DNA of 8,210 bases from DATAFT01 sp035544635 (GTDB taxonomy: Bacteria > Acidobacteriota > Thermoanaerobaculia > Multivoradales > Multivoraceae), in assembly GCA_035544635.1 (NCBI GenBank), contig DATKDQ010000116.1, positions 1 to 8,210 of the forward strand. The letters are read 5' to 3'. The position numbers and the translations under genes are program-made. The notes beneath the pieces were generated by a model that was not told the DNA's origin, did not search any database, and saw only the letters and a list, made by a program, of their open reading frames with translations. Positions 1 to 5,196 of the stretch are shown here, piece by piece (within the stretch, counting starts at the first letter, position 1; each line of letters begins with the position of its first letter).

Positions 1-1514
1 CCGCCCGGGCGATCGCTCTCCACCTCGCTCCAGATCAGCACGCCGTGCGTCTCCTCGAGGAAGATCGAGCCCACCACCAGCGTGAGCGCGGCCACGGCCA
101 TGGGGTAGTAGAGGCCGGCGTAGATGTTGCCGGTCGCCGCCACGCTCCATAAACCAATCAGCGGCAGCAGGCCTCCGAAGACGCCGTTGCCGATGTGGTA
201 CGGCAGCGACAGCGCGGTGTAGCGGATGCGCGCCGGGAAGGCCTCCACCAGATAGGCCGCGATCGGGCCGTAGACCATGGTCACGAACAGCACCTGGACG
301 AACACCAGGAGGATGAGCTTCCAGGCGGCGGGATCGGCGAGGAAGGAGCCGAGATCGGCGTGGGGGAGCGCTTGGGGAGCGGCCTGGAGCTCACCGTCGA
401 CCAGCGCCTGCGGCGTGAGCAGGATCGCTCCGGTCACGGGGTTGCGCTGCGACACCGCGGTCACGACGCCCGACCCCGCCGCGTCGCGCATGGCGCGGTA
501 GATCGGGATGTAGAAGACGAGAGGCAGCAGGCAGCCGGCCATCATGATGCGCTTGCGCCCGAGCCGGTCCGACAGCGCGCCGAACAAAACGAAGAACGGC
601 ATGCCGAGCAGGAGCGCGATCGCGATCACGTAGTTGGCGGACTCCCCTTTCACGTTGAGGATCGCCTGCAGGTAGAACAGCGCGTAGAACTGGCCGGTGT
701 ACCAGACGACACCCTGGCCGGCAGTGGCGCCGAAAAGCGAGATCAGGACACGCCTGAGGTTCACCCACTGGGTGAAGGCCTCCTTCAGCGGCTTCGCGGA
801 CGCCATGCCCGCGCTCTTGATGTGCTCGAAGATCGGCGACTCGCGCATGCGCAGCCGGATGTAGAGCGAGACGCCGACCAGCGCGATCGAGATCAGGAAG
901 GGGATGCGCCAGCCCCAGGCGCCGAACGTCTCCCGGCTCATCGCGTTCTGCACCAGCAGGATCACGGTGAGCGAGAGAAAGAGACCGAGCGTCGCCGTGA
1001 TCTGGATGAAGCTGGTGTAGAAGCCGCGCCGGTGATCCGGCACGTGCTCCGCGACGTAGACCGCGGCGCCCCCGTACTCGCCGCCCAGGGCCAGCCCCTG
1101 CAGCACGCGGATCACGAGCAAAATGATCGGCGCCGCCAGACCGATCGTCTGGTAAGTCGGCAGGAAGCCGATGAGGGCGGTGGCGCCGCCCATGATGAGG
1201 AGCGTCACCAGGAACGCGCGCTTGCGCCCGACCAGGTCGCCGATGCGGCCGAAGAAGAGCGCGCCGAACGGCCGCACCACGAACCCGACGGCGAAGGTCG
1301 AGAGGTAGGCGATGAGCGCCAGCGTGTCGTTGCCGGGCGGATAGAAGAGCGGCGAGATGACGGTGGCGAGGCTGCCGAAGATGTAGAAGTCGTACCACTC
1401 GATCATGGTGCCCACGGCGGAGGCGCCGATGACCTGCCAGATGCGGGTCTGCGACAGCGCCGCCGAGGCGGGGCGGCCCGCCGCCGCCGCTCCCGACGCG
1501 GCCGGCGCCGTCAT
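1..1514 (-). CDS. MHS-family MFS transporter (carboxylate:H+ symporter-like), C-terminus cut by window edge
   Basis: The minus-strand frame starting at the ATG at 1514 stays open for 504 codons to the window edge. It reads as an inner-membrane major facilitator protein of the metabolite:H+ symporter (MHS) type, the group of KgtP, ShiA and ProP. Seen: IEWYDFYIFG at residues 38-47 at the start of TM1; a loop 2-3 signature with RPFGALFFGRIGDLVGRKR (81-99); RVLQGLALGGEYGGAAVYV (136-154); GWRIPFLIS (201-209); and a repeated half-motif GALSDRLGRKR (312-322). The hydrophobic pattern fits twelve helices. Residues about 340-396 form an unusually long polar loop in the second half, and the first 20 residues are Ala-rich. 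The start overlaps the upstream synthetase stop (ATGA) and has no Shine-Dalgarno of its own, so translation is probably coupled. MHS members carry organic acids, aromatic acids or betaines; coupling to a CoA ligase suggests a carboxylate. The substrate is inferred only. Only a short C-terminal tail should be missing. Confidence 0.9.
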   Translation of the reverse strand, partial: MTAPAASGAAAAGRPASAALSQTRIWQVIGASAVGTMIEWYDFYIFGSLATVISPLFYPPGNDTLALIAYLSTFAVGFVVRPFGALFFGRIGDLVGRKRAFLVTLLIMGGATALIGFLPTYQTIGLAAPIILLVIRVLQGLALGGEYGGAAVYVAEHVPDHRRGFYTSFIQITATLGLFLSLTVILLVQNAMSRETFGAWGWRIPFLISIALVGVSLYIRLRMRESPIFEHIKSAGMASAKPLKEAFTQWVNLRRVLISLFGATAGQGVVWYTGQFYALFYLQAILNVKGESANYVIAIALLLGMPFFVLFGALSDRLGRKRIMMAGCLLPLVFYIPIYRAMRDAAGSGVVTAVSQRNPVTGAILLTPQALVDGELQAAPQALPHADLGSFLADPAAWKLILLVFVQVLFVTMVYGPIAAYLVEAFPARIRYTALSLPYHIGNGVFGGLLPLIGLWSVAATGNIYAGLYYPMAVAALTLVVGSIFLEETHGVLIWSEVESDRPG

Positions 1515-3178
1515 ACGCGGGTCTCGCGTCCCTTCCAGTACGGCTCGCGCAGCTCGCGCTTGAGGATCTTCCCCGACGGCACCTTCGGCAGCTCGTCCAG
1601 GAACGAGACGCTGCGCGGGCACTTGTAGCCCGCGAGGTGCTGGCGCGCGAAGGCGATCACCGCGTCGGCGTCGAGCTCCTCGCCCGGAGCGACCACGACC
1701 ACGGCGTGCACGCTCTCGCCCCACTCCTCGCTGGGAACCCCGAACACCGCCGCCTCGTAGATCGAGGGATGGGCCTCGAGCGCGGCCTCGATCTCGGCGG
1801 GGTAGATGTTCATGCCGCCCGAGATGATCATGTCCTTCTTGCGGTCGCAGATGTAGTAGAAGCCCTCCTCGTCGAAGTACGCCACGTCGCCGACGGTGTG
1901 GAGCTCACCGCGGGTCTCCGCCTCGTACTTGTCGTGGGCCTTGTGGTAGGTGTCGAAGATCGACGGGCTCGACACGTAGATCTCGCCGGGCACGCGCGGC
2001 TCGGTGACCTCCTTGCCCTCGTCGTCGAGGAGCCTCACCTCGACCATCGGAGCTGGTTTGCCGCAGGAGCCGGGCTTCGTGATCTGGTCCTTGGGCTCGA
2101 GCACCATGTTGACGCCGAGCTCGGTCGAGCCGTAGACCTCCCACAACGATTCGGGCGGGAAGTACTTCACGTAGGCCTGCTTCAAGGTGAACGGCCAGGG
2201 GGCGGCGTTGGCGATCATGACGCGCAGGCTCGAACGGTCGTAGCGCGCCTTGACCTCCTCGGGCAGGCTCACGATGCGCCGGATCGGGGTGGGGGCGGAG
2301 AACGTGCTCGTCACCCGGTGCTTCTCGAGCACCCGCAGCCAATCCTCGGGATCGAACCTGCGCTGGATGACGGTGGTGTTGCCGAGCAGGAACGCGATCC
2401 CCATGAAGCCGCCGGGGCCCGAGTGATAGAGCGGGCCGGTGGTCAGGTAGATGTCGTCGGGGCGGTAGCCGACGTGCCCGAGCAGCGCCTTGAGCTGCTC
2501 GGGGTTCCCCTGCCCGGTGCGCACCGCGCCCTTGGGCTTCCCGGTCGTGCCCGAGGTGTAGATCACCGTCCTCGCCTCGATGCCCGGCGGCTTCGGCTCG
2601 GCTGCCGAGGCGCCGCGCACGAAGTCGTCGGCCGCGATCGTTCCCGGCGGCGCCTCGCCGCCGAAGACGACGATCTCGCGGACCTTCGGCGTGTGCGCGC
2701 GGATCGATTGGAAGAGCTCCGCGTACTCGGTGTCGGTCCAGATCAGGAGCGCGTCGGAGTTGTCGACCACGTAGGCGGCCTCCTCCGGCGACAGGCGGTA
2801 GTTCATCGGCACCGAGGTGATGCCGCTCTTGCGCGCGGCGTGGCCCATGAGCGCCACCTCGTGCGAGTTGAGCCCGCACCAGAGCACGCTCTCGCGCGGC
2901 CTCAACCCGAAGCCGAGCAGCGCGTTGGCCAGCCGGTTCGCCCGCCGGTTGAGGTCGGCGTAGCTCCACGTCCGGACCGTGCCGTCGGGCCGGTCCTCGA
3001 TGATCGCCGGCTTGTCGGGCTGCACGGCGGCGTAGGCGGTGAGGTAGTCGGGGACCGGCGCCGCGGCGGACGGGCCGGATCCCGCGGCGGTCGGGGGAGT
3101 CGGCGCGGCGGCGGGTGGGGACACCTCGGCATCGGGCGGGGGCGTCGAGGTCGGGGTTCCGGGAGTGGTCGGCGTCAT
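1511..3178 (-). CDS. Acyl-CoA synthetase (AMP-forming), class I ANL family, FadD-like
   Basis: This 555-residue cytoplasmic enzyme should activate a carboxylic acid to its CoA thioester through an acyl-adenylate. All core ANL motifs are present: the P-loop YTSGTTGKPKG at 207-217, PLYHSG at 249-254, YGSTELG at 349-355, the ribose-binding Asp431 in GDVAYFDEEGF, the hinge region DRKKDMIISGGMNIYP at 445-460, and the catalytic Lys537 in PSGKILKREL. Nothing essential is missing. The first ~42 residues are a low-complexity Pro/Thr/Ala tail before the domain begins at PDYLTAYAAVQPDKP. The ATG at 3178 has only a poor AGGA 13 nt upstream, so the true start might be later (a GTG encodes residue 19), but no internal Met occurs before the core. 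The stop overlaps the start of the transporter gene by 4 nt, and the dienelactone hydrolase gene lies 124 nt upstream. Chain length and substrate cannot be read from the sequence; medium/long-chain or aromatic acids are all possible. Confidence 0.93.
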   Translation of the reverse strand: MTPTTPGTPTSTPPPDAEVSPPAAAPTPPTAAGSGPSAAAPVPDYLTAYAAVQPDKPAIIEDRPDGTVRTWSYADLNRRANRLANALLGFGLRPRESVLWCGLNSHEVALMGHAARKSGITSVPMNYRLSPEEAAYVVDNSDALLIWTDTEYAELFQSIRAHTPKVREIVVFGGEAPPGTIAADDFVRGASAAEPKPPGIEARTVIYTSGTTGKPKGAVRTGQGNPEQLKALLGHVGYRPDDIYLTTGPLYHSGPGGFMGIAFLLGNTTVIQRRFDPEDWLRVLEKHRVTSTFSAPTPIRRIVSLPEEVKARYDRSSLRVMIANAAPWPFTLKQAYVKYFPPESLWEVYGSTELGVNMVLEPKDQITKPGSCGKPAPMVEVRLLDDEGKEVTEPRVPGEIYVSSPSIFDTYHKAHDKYEAETRGELHTVGDVAYFDEEGFYYICDRKKDMIISGGMNIYPAEIEAALEAHPSIYEAAVFGVPSEEWGESVHAVVVVAPGEELDADAVIAFARQHLAGYKCPRSVSFLDELPKVPSGKILKRELREPYWKGRETRV

Positions 3179-3223
3179 GGTGGAGTGAGGTTCCTGTCGT
3201 TGGTTGCGGCGTCGAGCCTCTCG

Positions 3224-3274
3224 GCCTCGGTCTTCGTTCGACGGTCTTCCGACGCTCGACCCGAGGCTTTTGTT
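3224..3274 (+). terminator. Hairpin plus T-run resembling an intrinsic terminator, oriented antisense to the operon
   Basis: In the 124-nt gap between the hydrolase and synthetase genes, GCCTCGG (3224-3230) pairs with CCGAGGC (3261-3267). The stem extends by two pairs (TC 3231-3232 with GA 3258-3259) around a bulged C at 3260. Inside it, CGACGG (3239-3244) and CCGACG (3249-3254) form a second short stem with one A-A mismatch and a TCTT loop. On the plus strand the structure is followed directly by TTTTGTT (3268-3274), the layout of a Rho-independent terminator. The neighbouring genes are on the minus strand, where no T-run follows the stem. It would therefore stop antisense transcription, or act as a structured spacer in the operon mRNA. 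Function is inferred from the pairing alone. Confidence 0.35.
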
Positions 3275-3302
3275 CCGCCTCGCCGCGGCGCCGTTCGAGG
3301 GA

Positions 3303-3983
3303 TCAGTCGCCGAGATGCTCGCGATAGAACGCGAGCATGCGCATCCAGGAATCCTCGGCGAGCTCCTTGTTGTAGGCCTCGGGCCGGCTGTCGTTGAAGA
3401 AGGCGTGGCCTGCGCCGTCGTAGATGTGGAGCTCGGCGCGCTTGCCCTTCGACTCGAGATCGGCCTGGAGCTGGCGCGCGGCCTCGGGCGTCACGTGGGC
3501 GTCGGTGGCGCCGAAAAAGCCGAGCACCGGGGCTCTGAGCTTCTGGATATTCGGCTTCACGCTGGGATGGATGCCGTAGTAGTCGACGCAGGCGCCGACC
3601 TTGGGATTGGTGCACGCGGCGTAGAGCGAGAGCTGACCGCCCATGCAGAAGCCCACGGTGCCGACCTGCTCGGAGCTGGTCTCGGGGAGGCTCAGGAGGT
3701 AGTCGATCGCGCCGCGCAGGTCCTTCTCGGCGCGGTCGATGTTCAGGGCCATCATGAGCCGGCCGGCGTCGTCGGGGTGGTCCGCCTTCTCGCCGTGGTA
3801 GAGGTCGGGCGCGAGCGCGACGAAGCCGGCGTCGGCGAACCGGTCGGCGACGTCCTTGATGTGGTCGACGAGGCCCCACCACTCCTGGAGCACGATCACG
3901 CCGGGGCCTTCACCCGACTCGGGGACCGCGAGGTGGCCTCGCGAGTGGATGCCGTTGACGGGAAACTCGACCATCCTACCCAT
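3303..3983 (-). CDS. Dienelactone hydrolase family protein
   Basis: This 226-residue alpha/beta hydrolase matches the usual DLH length. The family's prototype opens dienelactone to maleylacetate in chlorocatechol degradation, but most members have unknown esterase or lactonase substrates. Seen: the Cys nucleophile elbow GFCMGG with Cys113, the acid Asp161 in FFGATDAHVTPE, His193 in YDGAGHAFFND, and Glu34 in VLQEWWGL, the position of the Glu that activates the Cys in DLH. The full Cys-Asp-His set makes it likely to be active. No signal peptide is visible, so it should be cytoplasmic. The start is supported by AGGAGGG at 3988-3994, a few bases ahead of the ATG; an alternative Met4 is less well placed. 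It lies between the crotonase (156 nt upstream) and the acyl-CoA synthetase (124 nt downstream), all on one strand, which suggests shared expression. Its link to the CoA chemistry of its neighbours is an inference. Confidence 0.93.
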   Translation of the reverse strand: MGRMVEFPVNGIHSRGHLAVPESGEGPGVIVLQEWWGLVDHIKDVADRFADAGFVALAPDLYHGEKADHPDDAGRLMMALNIDRAEKDLRGAIDYLLSLPETSSEQVGTVGFCMGGQLSLYAACTNPKVGACVDYYGIHPSVKPNIQKLRAPVLGFFGATDAHVTPEAARQLQADLESKGKRAELHIYDGAGHAFFNDSRPEAYNKELAEDSWMRMLAFYREHLGD

Positions 3984-3987
3984 GACA

Positions 3988-3994
3988 CCCTCCT
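3988..3994 (-). promoter_or_regulatory. Strong Shine-Dalgarno of the dienelactone hydrolase gene
   Basis: On the minus strand AGGAGGG stands at 3994-3988, with TGTC between it and the ATG at 3983. It is close to a full anti-SD match and fixes the hydrolase start at 3983. Confidence 0.7.
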
Positions 3995-4033
3995 GTCGCG
4001 CCGGGCCCCGAGCGGCCCCTCGGTGAACACCGC

Positions 4034-4062
4034 ATTATGTCCGATGATGTCCGAGCCGATCG
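4034..4062 (-). promoter_or_regulatory. Candidate promoter of the hydrolase-synthetase-transporter genes, overlapped by a direct repeat
   Basis: On the minus strand CATAAT (4039-4034) matches the sigma70 -10 consensus TATAAT at five of six positions and stands out in very GC-rich surroundings. It would give a leader of roughly 45 nt before the hydrolase ATG at 3983. The -35 position (around 4057-4062, CGATCG) is a poor match, so an activator might be needed. The plus-strand 8-mer ATGTCCGA occurs at 4037-4044 and again at 4047-4054, a tandem repeat with a 10-bp period (about one helical turn) lying over the -10 and spacer. It could be an operator. This is weak evidence from sequence only. Confidence 0.28.
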
Positions 4063-4104
4063 CTCCTGTGGACCCACCGTTCGGCGCTGGCGCGGTGGAA
4101 GCCT

Positions 4105-4125
4105 GCTCCCGGAGCGGGCCCCGCT
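4105..4125. repeat. Overlapping GC-rich palindromes downstream of the crotonase gene
   Basis: GCTCCCGGAGC (4105-4115) and AGCGGGCCCCGCT (4113-4125) are two short palindromes sharing three bases, 14 to 35 nt beyond the crotonase stop. Either could form a small stem in the minus-strand transcript (4-5 bp with a 3-nt loop), but no T-run follows, so it is not a convincing intrinsic terminator. It might stabilise the crotonase mRNA 3' end or reflect GC-rich chance pairing. Confidence 0.2.
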
Positions 4126-4139
4126 TCTCACCATCGATG

Positions 4140-4955
4140 TCAGCGTCCCTGAAACGTCGGCTGGCGCTTCTCGACGAATGCCCGAGCCGCCTCCTTGTGG
4201 TCTTCCGTCTGTCCGGTGCGGGTCATGTTCCACGCCTCGAGATCGAACACCTCGTCGAGCGACGCGCCGGCCTCGGTGGCGTTGAGGTTGCGCTTCATGT
4301 AGCCGTAGGCCACGGCGGGGCCCTGCGCGAGCCGGCGGGCAAGCGCCATCGTCTCGGCCTCGAGCTCGGCGTCGGGCACGACGCGGTTCACGATGCCCAG
4401 CCCCAGCGCCTGTTCGGCGTTCAGCATGTCGGCGGTGAAGTACAGCTCGCGGGCCTTGGCGGCGCCGACCAGCTTGGGCAGGAAGTAGCTGCCGCCGTAG
4501 TCGCCCGAGAAGCCCACCTTGGCGAACGCGGTGGTGAAGCGCGCGTTGTCGCTCGCCACCCTGAGGTCACAGGCGAGCGCGAGCGAGAGGCCGGCGCCGG
4601 CGGCAGCGCCGCGGATCATCGCGATGGTCGGCTTCGGCATCTCGTGGAGCCAGCGTGAGACCTCCATCCCCTCGCGCAGCCCGTGCGCGCGCTCCTCGAG
4701 GCTGGGCGGCGGTCCGGAGGCGTCGGCGCGCGCGGCCATTCCCTTGACGTCGCCGCCGGCGCAGAAGGCGCGCCCGGCCCCGGTGAGGACGATCACCCGC
4801 ACCGCGGGGTCGTGCGCGAGCCGCGGCACCGCCTCGCGCAGGCCGGCCATCATCGAGGGCGAGAGCGCGTTCAGGCTCTCGGGCCGGTTCATGGTCAGGA
4901 TCGCGACACCGTCCTCGATCCGTTCGCTCAGATGCTCCTGATTGACGTCGTTCAT
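4140..4955 (-). CDS. Enoyl-CoA hydratase/isomerase (crotonase) family protein, isomerase-type active site
   Basis: The start chosen is the ATG at 4955 (271 residues), because GGAGGTGA at 4968-4961 precedes it by 5 nt; a GTG at 4964 lies inside that ribosome site and is unlikely. The crotonase fold is clear: NRPESLNALSPSM near residues 23-35, oxyanion-hole segment FCAGGDVKGM (64-73), GAAAGAGLSLALACDLRVAS (116-135) and FSGDYGGSYFLPKLVG (149-164). Aligned by eye to rat enoyl-CoA hydratase, the two catalytic Glu positions (Glu144, Glu164) are Ser124 and Phe144 here, while Asp152 falls where PaaG-type isomerases carry their catalytic Asp. This argues against simple hydration and for double-bond isomerisation or related CoA-ester chemistry. 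It is the first gene of the minus-strand run, 156 nt ahead of the hydrolase and facing a divergent ligase gene. The exact substrate is unknown. Confidence 0.92.
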   Translation of the reverse strand: MNDVNQEHLSERIEDGVAILTMNRPESLNALSPSMMAGLREAVPRLAHDPAVRVIVLTGAGRAFCAGGDVKGMAARADASGPPPSLEERAHGLREGMEVSRWLHEMPKPTIAMIRGAAAGAGLSLALACDLRVASDNARFTTAFAKVGFSGDYGGSYFLPKLVGAAKARELYFTADMLNAEQALGLGIVNRVVPDAELEAETMALARRLAQGPAVAYGYMKRNLNATEAGASLDEVFDLEAWNMTRTGQTEDHKEAARAFVEKRQPTFQGR

Positions 4956-4960
4956 CGTGC

Positions 4961-4968
4961 TCACCTCC
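4961..4968 (-). promoter_or_regulatory. Shine-Dalgarno that decides the crotonase start
   Basis: Minus-strand GGAGGTGA (4968-4961) is a full anti-SD complement, 5 nt before the ATG at 4955. The in-frame GTG at 4964-4962 is part of this element, so it cannot be the start that the site serves. Confidence 0.75.
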
Positions 4969-5111
4969 GTGATCGGTTTCCTCGCTCGTCGACGCGCCCG
5001 CGAGCCGGCGGCCCGGCCCTCGATCCCACCGGCTTACGCTGGAGACGCCGGTGTCGTCATCGCGATCTCCTCCGCCTCGCTCTGAAGGCTACGACGATAG
5101 CGCGAAAGTGA

Positions 5112-5133
5112 CGGGGAAGGGGCAGCTTCCCCG
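5112..5133. repeat. Perfect 8-bp inverted repeat in the divergent intergenic region
   Basis: CGGGGAAG (5112-5119) and CTTCCCCG (5126-5133) are exact inverted repeats around the 6-nt spacer GGGCAG. The element starts 64 nt before the ligase ATG at 5197 and 157 nt upstream of the crotonase start. Position and symmetry fit an operator or a 5'-leader hairpin; no T-run makes it a terminator. Function is inferred. Confidence 0.35.
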
Positions 5134-5196
5134 GATGACGGCGATCTTTACCGGCTGGACGCGATCGACCAGAATCGAGGGCCAGGAACCGGGGCG

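Larger units (their letters stand above)
4956..5196. other. Divergent intergenic region between crotonase and second ligase
   Basis: About 240 nt separate the two divergent start codons, so promoters for both transcription units should lie here. No convincing sigma70 -35/-10 pair was found on either strand. The notable contents are the crotonase ribosome site (4961-4968), a perfect 8-bp hairpin (5112-5133) and AGGA at 5184-5187 ahead of the plus-strand ligase. No small gene is supported. The region could also hold an operator for a shared regulator encoded elsewhere. Confidence 0.4.

Noticed and set aside
391..1398. Minus-strand 335-codon frame inside the transporter gene
   Set aside because: It is a shifted frame of the true transporter gene; it yields Arg/His/Ala-rich sequence without membrane segments.
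195..1628. Plus-strand 477-codon open frame opposite the transporter gene
   Set aside because: Its translation is Arg/Glu/His-rich with no recognisable domain, while the opposite strand encodes a clear MFS protein. Long antisense open frames are expected in GC-rich genes.
1637..3397. Plus-strand 586-codon open frame opposite the acyl-CoA synthetase
   Set aside because: Low-complexity Arg/Val/Gly-rich translation without motifs; it covers a gene with all ANL motifs and is a codon-bias shadow.
3303..3983. Calling the hydrolase a true carboxymethylenebutenolidase of chlorocatechol degradation
   Set aside because: The catalytic residues agree, but no chlorocatechol dioxygenase, cycloisomerase or maleylacetate reductase gene is in the window, and many DLH-family proteins have other substrates.
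4105..4125. Intrinsic terminator for the crotonase gene
   Set aside because: The palindromes here form only short stems with tiny loops and no T-run follows on the minus strand, so they are listed as a repeat only.
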